This document shows, one piece after another, positions 1 to 5,353 of a DNA stretch of 6,976 nucleotides. The notes under the pieces were generated by a model, which was not told where the DNA came from, made no database searches, and saw only the letters and a list, made by a program, of their open reading frames with translations. The stretch's first letter is position 1; each line of letters starts with the position of its first letter. The translations under genes and the position numbers were made by a program. This DNA comes from Tepidimonas sp. (GTDB taxonomy: Bacteria; Pseudomonadota; Gammaproteobacteria; Burkholderiales; Burkholderiaceae_C): the NCBI GenBank assembly GCA_025054905.1, contig JANWZF010000170.1, positions 1-6,976 of the forward strand, given 5' to 3'.

Positions 1-435
1 AGACTCGGCCAGTTCGGTGCACAGGCGGTTGAACCGCAGCAGGTCGGCCAGCATGCCCCAAAAGCGCGGCCGCAGCAGGTTGCGCCGCTGGGCAAACACC
101 GTGGCCAGCGAGGCACCGCCCCATTCCAGCGCGGCGTGGCCGCCCTTGCCGGGCAGCTGCACCGAAAACGACATGTCCGAGGCCGCCGTGGGCACATGCA
201 GCGCCTGCAGCAGTGCGGTCAGGCCCGGATAGGTGCGGTGGTTGAAGACCAGAAAGCCCGTGTCCACGCCGTAGGTGACCGGCTGCCCGTGGCGGTCCGG
301 CAGCGTCACGTCCACCGTGTGCGTGTGCCCGCCGAAACGGCCGTCGGCCTCAAACAGCGTGACGTGTGCCCGCTGATGCAGGCGATAGGCGGCAGCCAGG
401 CCCGCGATGCCCGAGCCGACGATGGCCACTTGCAT
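1..435 (-). CDS. FAD-dependent oxidoreductase, COG2907 (amine oxidase/desaturase-like) family, N-terminal part
   Basis: Partial gene, read on the minus strand from an ATG at 435-433; 145 codons are visible and it runs off the left edge without a stop. The protein opens with MQVAIVGSGIAGLAAAYRL, a Rossmann dinucleotide-binding fold with GxGxxG at residues 7-12. E29 follows at the end of beta-2 (expected to bind the adenosine ribose), then the GG pair (35-36) before HTHT. TGFLVFN near residue 60, followed by a TYP triplet, is typical of the COG2907 predicted NAD/FAD-binding proteins related to phytoene desaturases and amine oxidases. No signal peptide is seen. Substrate unknown. Family members often cluster with DUF1365 and cyclopropane-fatty-acid-synthase-like genes, and relatives belong to singlet-oxygen-response lipid gene sets in Rhodobacter, so a role in membrane fatty-acid modification is an inference. 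A GGGGA stretch about 9 nt upstream can serve as the ribosome binding site. The divergent B12 regulator probably controls it. Confidence 0.85.
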   Translation of the reverse strand, partial: MQVAIVGSGIAGLAAAYRLHQRAHVTLFEADGRFGGHTHTVDVTLPDRHGQPVTYGVDTGFLVFNHRTYPGLTALLQALHVPTAASDMSFSVQLPGKGGHAALEWGGASLATVFAQRRNLLRPRFWGMLADLLRFNRLCTELAES

Positions 436-471
436 GATGCGTCCCCATCGGCAGCCCGACAAGCCGCCGTG

Positions 472-486
472 TTTGTCTTGGACAAA
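472..486. promoter_or_regulatory. Perfect inverted repeat, candidate CarH/LitR operator
   Basis: TTTGTC-ttg-GACAAA is a perfect 6-bp inverted repeat with a 3-bp spacer, inside the region between the divergent oxidoreductase and MerR-type genes. A further GACAA half-site at 458-462 forms a second inverted pair with TTGTC (473-477). MerR-family proteins bind short dyads in their promoters, and CarH/LitR proteins repress in the dark and release DNA on illumination. The dyad lies just downstream of the minus-strand -10 hexamer, so occupancy would block initiation of the oxidoreductase transcript. That it is the operator is inferred from position and symmetry only. Confidence 0.5.
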
Positions 487-489
487 ACC

Positions 490-495
490 ATTGTA
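490..495 (-). promoter_or_regulatory. Candidate -10 element for the divergent oxidoreductase gene
   Basis: On the minus strand this reads TACAAT, five of six matches to TATAAT. Transcription would begin near 483, inside the 472-486 dyad, leaving a leader of about 48 nt before the ATG at 435. The best -35 at 17 bp spacing (minus-strand CTGCAA, 513-518) matches only three of six positions, so a strong unaided promoter is not certain. A weak plus-strand -10 (TATGCT, 494-499) overlaps it and could drive the regulator. Confidence 0.35.
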
Positions 496-537
496 TGCTG
501 CATGGAGCTTTTTTGCAGCTCAAGGTTCCACGCCTCC

Positions 538-1521
538 ATGTCCGCCGATGATCGCCCCCCGTCCGACCCCGCGTCGATCCCACCGCTGTGGACGATCGCC
601 GAGGTCGAGCGCGACACCGGCATCGGCAAGGACACCTTGCGTGTCTGGGAACGGCGCTATGGATTTCCGCAACCGCAGCGCGATGCGGGCGGCAACCGTC
701 TGTACGACCGCATCCAGCTCGACCGGCTGCGCCTGATCCGGCGTTTGCTGGACGCAGGCCACCGCCCAGGGCGCGTGGTGGGACTGCCGACGCCCCAGCT
801 GCAGGCCCTGGCGCAGGCGCTGGATCCCGGCGTGGCTGCAGCGGGCACCTCAACCGACGAGGTGGCGCGGGCCCTGGCGTGGTTGCGGACCGATCGGGTG
901 CAGGAGCTGCGCGAGGATCTGCGCGCCGCGCTGCGGCGGCACGGGCTGGCCGGCGTGGTCGATGCGCTGGTGGCGCCGTTGGCCGTCCAGGTGGGGCTGG
1001 CTTGGCAACGAGGGCAGTTGCAGGTCTACCAGGAGCATCTTTTTACCGAAACGGTGCAGGCGGTGCTGCGCGAAGGGCTGATGGTGGCCGAGGCGGCCTC
1101 CTGCGCCGCGCGTCCTTCGGTGCTGTTGACCACGCCACCGGGCGAGGTGCATCAACTGGGTTTGTTGATGGTTCAGTGCCATTTGGTCGAGGCCGGCGCG
1201 CGCTGCGTGACCCTGGGGCCGTCCACGCCGCTGGCTGACATCGCGGCAGCCGCGCAGCGCATGGCGGCCGACGTCGTGGGCCTGAGTTTCAGTGCCTGGG
1301 CGGCCCCGCGCGACGTGGTCGAGACCGTGCAGCGCCTGCGGGGCGTGATGCCGTCGGGGGTGCAGCTGTGGGTGGGTGGCAGCGGAGCCCAGCGACCTCT
1401 GAAGCGGGTGCGGCTGGACGGTGTGCTGTTGCTGGGCCACGCCGCCGAGGTCGGGGCGGCGGTGCGGCGTTGGCGCGCGGCTCAGCCGCCGGCGGGGCTC
1501 AGGGGCAGCAGCGCGCCATAG
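538..1521 (+). CDS. litR: B12-binding MerR-family light-responsive transcriptional regulator (CarH/LitR-like)
   Basis: A 327-residue protein with two parts. Residues 17-75 form a MerR winged helix (WTIAEVERDTGIGKDTLRVW, then ERRYGFPQP). Residues ~105-310 form a helical plus Rossmann cobalamin-binding module. The helical part has W156-x9-E166-H167, the signature that cradles adenosylcobalamin in CarH; the Rossmann part has E203-V-H205-Q-L-G208, whose His is the lower cobalt ligand, followed by VGLSFSAW and VGGSG. Characterised relatives bind DNA as adenosylcobalamin-loaded oligomers in the dark and fall apart in light, derepressing carotenoid, photolyase and lipid genes. Here it faces an FAD oxidoreductase gene, its likely target. 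I chose the ATG at 538 because an AAGG lies 12 nt upstream and the MerR domain begins 17 residues later; an in-frame ATG at 502 (339 residues) has no visible ribosome binding site. Residue 157, next to W156, is Gln where Thermus CarH has His132. Family certain; the symbol is by analogy. Confidence 0.88.
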   Translation: MSADDRPPSDPASIPPLWTIAEVERDTGIGKDTLRVWERRYGFPQPQRDAGGNRLYDRIQLDRLRLIRRLLDAGHRPGRVVGLPTPQLQALAQALDPGVAAAGTSTDEVARALAWLRTDRVQELREDLRAALRRHGLAGVVDALVAPLAVQVGLAWQRGQLQVYQEHLFTETVQAVLREGLMVAEAASCAARPSVLLTTPPGEVHQLGLLMVQCHLVEAGARCVTLGPSTPLADIAAAAQRMAADVVGLSFSAWAAPRDVVETVQRLRGVMPSGVQLWVGGSGAQRPLKRVRLDGVLLLGHAAEVGAAVRRWRAAQPPAGLRGSSAP

Positions 1522-2426
1522 CGTTCGGCCAAAAACGCCTCGCCCTGCTCTAGCACGAAGTAGCGAAACGCCTCGGCCGCCGGGGACAGCAGCTTGGCCA
1601 GGGTGTGCACCACGTGCCAGGCGCGCACCAGCGGGGTGCCCTCGACGTCCAGCCGCGCGATCAGGCCGTGCTGCAGCTCGAGCTTGAGCGCGTGCAGCGA
1701 CACAAAGCCCAGCCCCAGCCCAGCCATCACCGTCTGCTTGATGGCTTCGTTGTCGGGCAGCTCCATCGCGATGCGCAGCTCCAGGCCGTGGCGCTGGGCA
1801 AATTGTTCCAGCAGCGCACGCGTGCCCGAGCCGCGCTCGCGCACGATAAAGGGGTAGGGGGCCAGCGCCTCCGGGGCCGGATGCCCGATGCGCAGCAGCG
1901 GGTGATCCAGCGGCGCGATGAAGACGTGCGGGTGGGCGGCAAACGGCTCGGCGCGCACGGCCAGCTCGGTGGGCGGGCGTCCCATCACCGCGACGTCCAG
2001 TTCGTTGGCCTGCAGCAGGCGCAGCAGCTGCTCGCGGTTGCCGGTGACCAGCTTCAGATCCACCCCGCGGTGCTCCTGGCGGAAGGCCGCCAGCAGCGCG
2101 GGCAGAAAGTACTGCGCCGAGCCCACCATGCCGAGGGTCAGCTGCCCCGCCTCCAGCCGCTTCAGGCGCGCGGCCGTGTCCTCCGCGTCTTTGAGCGTGG
2201 CCAGCACCTTGCGGGCGTACACCAGCATGTACTCGCCGGCCGTGGTCAGCGTCACGCGCCGTCCCTGGCGTTCAAACAGCGGCAGCCCGACGTGGCCCTC
2301 CAGCTCCTTGATCTGCATCGTCACTGCCGGCGGCGTCAGGTGCAGCGCCTGCGCGGCGCGGGCAAAGCTCAGGTGACGCGCCACCTCGACGAAGATGCGC
2401 AGCTGGCGGAAGGTGGCGTTGCGCAT
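1482..2426 (-). CDS. cbbR: LysR-type transcriptional regulator of the cbb operon, CbbR
   Basis: A 314-residue LysR-family activator, the usual length. The N-terminal winged helix-turn-helix (residues 4-62) reads FRQLRIFVEVARHLSFARAA, then a recognition helix around TPPAVTMQIKELE and LPLFERQGRRVTLT. A linker helix and a two-lobed periplasmic-binding-protein-like sensor domain follow from about residue 90 (LTLGMVGSAQYFLPALLAAF). In autotrophic proteobacteria CbbR senses reduced carbon metabolites such as RuBP or phosphoenolpyruvate and activates Calvin-cycle operons. Identification rests on the family sequence plus divergent placement against cbbY-F-P-T. The start is the ATG at 2426, 25 bases (2427-2451) beyond which lie repeated TTAAGTC motifs; an AAGGA ribosome binding site is about 11 nt upstream. 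The last 40 bp are antisense to the 3' end of the B12 regulator gene. It probably controls its own expression through the shared intergenic region. Confidence 0.93.
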   Translation of the reverse strand: MRNATFRQLRIFVEVARHLSFARAAQALHLTPPAVTMQIKELEGHVGLPLFERQGRRVTLTTAGEYMLVYARKVLATLKDAEDTAARLKRLEAGQLTLGMVGSAQYFLPALLAAFRQEHRGVDLKLVTGNREQLLRLLQANELDVAVMGRPPTELAVRAEPFAAHPHVFIAPLDHPLLRIGHPAPEALAPYPFIVRERGSGTRALLEQFAQRHGLELRIAMELPDNEAIKQTVMAGLGLGFVSLHALKLELQHGLIARLDVEGTPLVRAWHVVHTLAKLLSPAAEAFRYFVLEQGEAFLAERYGALLPLSPAGG

Positions 2427-2432
2427 GATTCA

Positions 2433-2447
2433 TTAAGTCCTTAAGTC
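2433..2447. repeat. Tandem TTAAGTC direct repeat with internal dyad, candidate CbbR site
   Basis: TTAAGTC occurs twice in tandem (2433-2439 and 2441-2447), an 8-bp period. Within it TTAAG-TC-CTTAA (2433-2444) is a perfect inverted repeat. A TNA-N8-TNA match (TCA 2430-2432, TTA 2441-2443) also fits the CbbR consensus. The element covers the ribosome binding site and leader of cbbR on the minus strand, so a protein bound here would favour autoregulation of cbbR. Binding is not shown by sequence alone. Confidence 0.4.
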
Positions 2448-2466
2448 AAAGGCAAGAAATCGTGAA

Positions 2467-2495
2467 TTTACCTTATGTAAGCCCGTGCTTATAGT
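2467..2495 (+). promoter_or_regulatory. Sigma70-like promoter of the cbbYFPT operon
   Basis: TTTACC (2467-2472, four of six) and TATAGT (2490-2495, five of six) are separated by exactly 17 bp. Transcription would start near 2502, giving a leader of about 26 nt to the cbbY ATG with GGAG at 2517-2520. The imperfect -35 is what one expects of an activator-dependent LysR promoter, and the CbbR-type boxes overlap it. Confidence 0.6.
2468..2491. promoter_or_regulatory. CbbR-type LysR boxes overlapping the cbb promoter
   Basis: TTAC-cttat-GTAA (2468-2480) is a dyad of the T-N11-A LysR form and also fits TNA-N7-TNA. It is followed by TAAGC-ccgt-GCTTA (2478-2491), a second dyad that fits TNA-N8-TNA. 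These forms match the published CbbR consensus. The sites run from the -35 to the edge of the -10, the usual place for the activation site of a LysR regulator. Assigned from pattern and from the neighbouring cbbR. Confidence 0.55.
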
Positions 2496-2527
2496 GAGCG
2501 CATCGCTGCGTCCATCGGAGCCCTGCC

Positions 2528-3253
2528 ATGCTTACGGCCCTCATTTTCGACGTCGACGGCACGTTGGCCGACACCGAGCGCGTGCATCTGGCCGCGTTCA
2601 ACGCGGCCTTTGCCGCCGAGGGCCTGGATTGGCAGTGGGATGAGGCGCTGTACACGCGCCTGCTGGAAGTCTCGGGTGGCAAGGAGCGCATCCGACATTA
2701 CTGGCAGCAGGTGCACCCCGAGCGGCAGGACATCGATGGCACCGAGCTGCGCGCGCTGATCGACCGCCTGCACGAGATCAAGACAGCGTACTACGAAGAG
2801 GCGGTGCGACAGGGCGCTGTGCAGCTGCGCCCCGGCGTGCTGGAGCTGATCGAGCAGGCGCGCCGCGCCGGCCTGCGGCTGGCCATTGCCACCACGACTT
2901 CGCCCGTCAACATCGCCGCGCTGCTGCGCAGCGCCATGGGGCCGGACTGGCAGCTGGCGTTTGAGGTCATCGAAGATGCCTCCACCGCGCCGCGCAAAAA
3001 GCCGCACCCGCAGGTGTACCTGCAGACCCTGGCGCGCCTGAACCTGCCAGCGGCCCAGGCCCTGGCGCTGGAAGACTCGGCCAACGGTCTGCAGGCGGCC
3101 CGGGGCGCGGGCCTGCTGACGGTCATCACCCGCAATGTTTTCACCGCGCACCACGATTTCACCGGGGCGCTGCGTGTGCTCGACAGCCTGGCCGGCGTCG
3201 AGCTGGACACGCTGCGCCAGTGGCACGCCGCAGCCTGCGCGGCGGCGGCCTGA
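2528..3253 (+). CDS. cbbY: HAD-family phosphatase CbbY (xylulose-1,5-bisphosphate phosphatase)
   Basis: A 241-residue haloacid dehalogenase hydrolase of the beta-phosphoglucomutase-like CbbY group. Motif I is FDVDGTLADTE with the nucleophile Asp8 and general acid Asp10; motif II is IATTTS (120-125); motif III lysine lies in RKKPHP (156-161); motif IV is LEDSANGL with E182 and D183 for magnesium. A helical cap (about residues 16-90) follows motif I. Characterised CbbY removes the 1-phosphate of xylulose-1,5-bisphosphate, a misfire product that inhibits RuBisCO, giving xylulose-5-phosphate. The start has GGAG seven nt upstream (2517-2520). It is the promoter-proximal gene, 43 nt ahead of cbbF. 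The Ala-rich tail (ACAAAA) is unremarkable. Family certain; the CbbY rather than generic HAD assignment rests on sequence resemblance and context. Confidence 0.92.
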   Translation: MLTALIFDVDGTLADTERVHLAAFNAAFAAEGLDWQWDEALYTRLLEVSGGKERIRHYWQQVHPERQDIDGTELRALIDRLHEIKTAYYEEAVRQGAVQLRPGVLELIEQARRAGLRLAIATTTSPVNIAALLRSAMGPDWQLAFEVIEDASTAPRKKPHPQVYLQTLARLNLPAAQALALEDSANGLQAARGAGLLTVITRNVFTAHHDFTGALRVLDSLAGVELDTLRQWHAAACAAAA

Positions 3254-3271
3254 AGGCACCGACCCCACGAT

Positions 3272-3290
3272 TCGAAGAACCCGAGGAGAA
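3272..3290 (+). repeat. 19-nt leader element with Shine-Dalgarno, copy 1 (before cbbF)
   Basis: TCGAAGAACCCGAGGAGAA ends in a strong Shine-Dalgarno (AGGAG, 3284-3288), eight nt before the cbbF ATG at 3297. It matches 18 of 19 bases of the element ahead of cbbP. It decides the cbbF start and rules out in-frame upstream codons inside cbbY. Confidence 0.75.
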
Positions 3291-3296
3291 CGTCCC

Positions 3297-4379
3297 ATGC
3301 CCCTGGATCAACGCACCACGCTGACGCAGTTTCTGATCGAGCAGCGCCGCCGCTTCCCGAGCGCCAGCGGCGACTTCAACGCGCTGGTGCTGGACGTGGC
3401 GCTGGCGTGCAAGGCGATCGCGCGCAGCGTGGCTTTTGGCGCGCTGGGTGGGGTGCTCGGCGCCCAGCAAGGCTCCATCAATGTGCAGGGCGAAGAGCAG
3501 AAAAAGCTCGACGTCATCAGCAACGAGCTGTTTGTGCGTGCCAACGAGTGGGGCGGTCACCTGGCCGGCATGGCCAGCGAGGAGATGGACGAGCCCTACA
3601 ACATCCCATCCCGGTACCCCCGCGGCAAATACCTGCTGGTGTTCGACCCGCTGGATGGATCCAGCAACATCGATGTCAACGTCTCGGTGGGCAGCATCTT
3701 CTCGATTCTGCGCGCGCCCCAGGAGGTCATCGACAGCGGACGGGACGTGGTGGCGGCCGACTTCCTGCAGCCGGGTTGCCAGCAACTGGCGGCGGGCTAC
3801 GCGCTGTACGGCCCGTCCACGATGCTGGTGCTGACCGTGGGCACCGGCGTGCACGGCTTCACGCTGGACCCCAACCTCGGGGAGTTTTTCCTGTCGCACC
3901 CGGACATCCGGGTGCCCGCCGACACGCAGGAATTCGCCATCAACGCGTCCAACAGCCGTTTCTGGGAGCCGCCGGTCAAGCGCTACGTCGACGAGTGCCT
4001 GGCCGGCAAGACCGGCCCCCGCGGCAAGGACTTCAACATGCGCTGGATCGCCAGCATGGTGGCCGAGGCGCACCGCATCCTGATGCGCGGCGGCGTGTTC
4101 CTGTACCCGCGCGACACCAAGGACCCCACCAAGCCGGGCCGGCTGCGTCTGCTGTACGAGGCCAACCCGATCGGTTTCATCATGGAGCAGGCCGGCGGGC
4201 GCGCCAGCACCGGGCGCGAGCCGATCCTCAACGTGCAGCCGACCTCGCTGCACCAGCGCATCGGACTGGTGTTCGGCAGCAAGAACGAGGTCGAGCGCAT
4301 CGAGCGCTACCACCGCGAGCCTGCGCCGCTGAAAGACGACAACCCGCTGTTTGGCGAGCGTTCGCTGTTTCGCGACTGA
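3297..4379 (+). CDS. cbbF: Class I fructose-1,6-bisphosphatase (Calvin cycle, FBPase/SBPase)
   Basis: A 360-residue class I FBPase, somewhat longer than the ~335 residues of housekeeping Fbp and typical of cbbF. It hydrolyses fructose-1,6-bisphosphate to fructose-6-phosphate; in autotrophs the same enzyme often also dephosphorylates sedoheptulose-1,7-bisphosphate. Visible signatures: NVQGEEQKKLDVISNE (residues 62-77), the metal-ligand acidic pair at E95-E96 (ASEEMDEPY), the class I metal/phosphate motif LVFDPLDGSSNIDVNVSVGS (114-133; D117, D120), and the substrate-binding C-terminal motif YEANPIGFIMEQAGGRAS. I see no redox-regulatory cysteine insertion as in chloroplast enzymes. The start follows a strong AGGAG. 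It lies 43 nt after cbbY and 54 nt before cbbP, so the three are probably co-transcribed and provide RuBP regeneration. An alternative role as general gluconeogenic Fbp is less likely given the operon. Confidence 0.96.
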   Translation: MPLDQRTTLTQFLIEQRRRFPSASGDFNALVLDVALACKAIARSVAFGALGGVLGAQQGSINVQGEEQKKLDVISNELFVRANEWGGHLAGMASEEMDEPYNIPSRYPRGKYLLVFDPLDGSSNIDVNVSVGSIFSILRAPQEVIDSGRDVVAADFLQPGCQQLAAGYALYGPSTMLVLTVGTGVHGFTLDPNLGEFFLSHPDIRVPADTQEFAINASNSRFWEPPVKRYVDECLAGKTGPRGKDFNMRWIASMVAEAHRILMRGGVFLYPRDTKDPTKPGRLRLLYEANPIGFIMEQAGGRASTGREPILNVQPTSLHQRIGLVFGSKNEVERIERYHREPAPLKDDNPLFGERSLFRD

Positions 4380-4406
4380 AGCCGGCCAGGCGCGGTTGCC
4401 CATTCA

Positions 4407-4425
4407 TCGAAGCACCCGAGGAGAA
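4407..4425 (+). repeat. 19-nt leader element with Shine-Dalgarno, copy 2 (before cbbP)
   Basis: TCGAAGCACCCGAGGAGAA differs at one base from the element at 3272-3290. AGGAG (4419-4423) lies ten nt before the cbbP ATG at 4434. The flanking bases on both sides differ between copies, so the similarity is confined to this block. Confidence 0.75.
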
Positions 4426-4433
4426 TCCAGGTC

Positions 4434-5318
4434 ATGTCCGAGAAGCACCCAATCATCGCCATCACCGGTTCATCCGGCGCCGGCACCTCCACCGTCACGC
4501 GCACGTTCCAGAACATCTTCCGCCGTGAAGGCGTCAAGGCCGCCATCATCGAGGGCGACAGCTTCCACCGCTATGACCGCAAGGAAATGCGCCAGCGCAT
4601 GGCCGAAGAAGAGGCGCGCGGCAACCGCCACTTCAGCCACTTCGGGCCTGAGGCCAACCTGTTTGAAGAGCTGGAAAATCTCTTCAGGACCTACTCCGAA
4701 AGCGGCCGCGGGCGCTTCCGCAAATACCTGCACAGTGACGAGGAAGCCGCCCCCTATGGACAGGAGCCCGGCACCTTCACGCCCTGGGAAGACCTGCCGC
4801 CCGACACCGACATGCTGTTCTATGAGGGGCTGCACGGGGCGGTGGTCACCGACAAGGTCAACGTCGCGCAGTATCCGGACCTGCTCATTGGCGTGGCTCC
4901 CTCGATCAACCTCGAATGGATCCAGAAGCTGATCCGCGACAAGACCCAGCGCCGCTACAGCCAGGAGGCCGTGGTGGACACCATCCTGCGGCGCATGCCT
5001 GACTACGTCAACTACATCTGCCCGCAGTTTGCGGTGACCCACGTGAACTTCCAGCGCGTGCCGGTGGTGGATACTTCGAACCCGTTCATCGCACGCGACA
5101 TCCCCACCGCCGACGAGAGCGTCTGCGTGATCCGCTTCGCCAAGCCCAAAGGCATTGACTTCCCCTATCTGTTGTCGATGATCGATGGGTCTTGGATGAG
5201 CCGGGCCAACACCATCGTCGTGCCTGGTGGCAAGATGGAGCTGGCGATGCAGCTGATCTTCACGCCCTTCATTTGGCGCATGATGGAGCGCCGCAAGCGC
5301 GCGCTGGGGCTGGCCTGA
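4434..5318 (+). CDS. cbbP: Phosphoribulokinase, bacterial octameric type
   Basis: A 294-residue ATP-dependent kinase that phosphorylates ribulose-5-phosphate to ribulose-1,5-bisphosphate, the RuBisCO substrate; this step is specific to the Calvin cycle. The Walker A loop GSSGAGTS spans residues 12-19. Catalytic residues align by number with the Rhodobacter sphaeroides enzyme: D42 (base), H45, R49, E131 (Walker B side), K165, R168, D169 and R173. R31, one of the arginines linked to NADH activation in that enzyme, is also present, so allosteric NADH activation and AMP inhibition are likely. The paired N-terminal regulatory cysteines of plant enzymes are absent. The C-terminal VPGGKMELAMQLIFTPFIW is typical. 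It starts after a strong duplicated Shine-Dalgarno element and lies 35 nt before cbbT. Confidence 0.97.
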   Translation: MSEKHPIIAITGSSGAGTSTVTRTFQNIFRREGVKAAIIEGDSFHRYDRKEMRQRMAEEEARGNRHFSHFGPEANLFEELENLFRTYSESGRGRFRKYLHSDEEAAPYGQEPGTFTPWEDLPPDTDMLFYEGLHGAVVTDKVNVAQYPDLLIGVAPSINLEWIQKLIRDKTQRRYSQEAVVDTILRRMPDYVNYICPQFAVTHVNFQRVPVVDTSNPFIARDIPTADESVCVIRFAKPKGIDFPYLLSMIDGSWMSRANTIVVPGGKMELAMQLIFTPFIWRMMERRKRALGLA

Positions 5319-5353
5319 GCGCGCGCGCCCCGTTGACGAGTGAGCACGACGAC

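Noticed and set aside
136..537. N-terminal extension of the B12 regulator by 134 codons
   Set aside because: The extension is antisense to the FAD-binding domain of the oxidoreductase and crosses the divergent promoter region. MerR family members start just before the winged helix.
1484..1499. GC-rich symmetry (AGCC...GGCT, CCGCCGGCGG) as a terminator between the convergent genes
   Set aside because: The arms do not pair continuously and there is no T-run on either strand; it lies within both coding sequences.
1605..2444. Plus-strand open frame of 279 codons
   Set aside because: It is antisense to cbbR, whose LysR domain sequence is unmistakable; no domain is visible in the antisense product.
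3159..4403. Minus-strand open frame of 414 codons
   Set aside because: It is antisense to cbbF, has low-complexity His/Arg/Gln composition and no motif; a GC-driven shadow.
5333..5335. In-frame TTG as an alternative cbbT start
   Set aside because: It has no Shine-Dalgarno ahead of it. The ATG at 5354 gives the MNLNDLPERVAPTPELARRM start expected of related transketolases.
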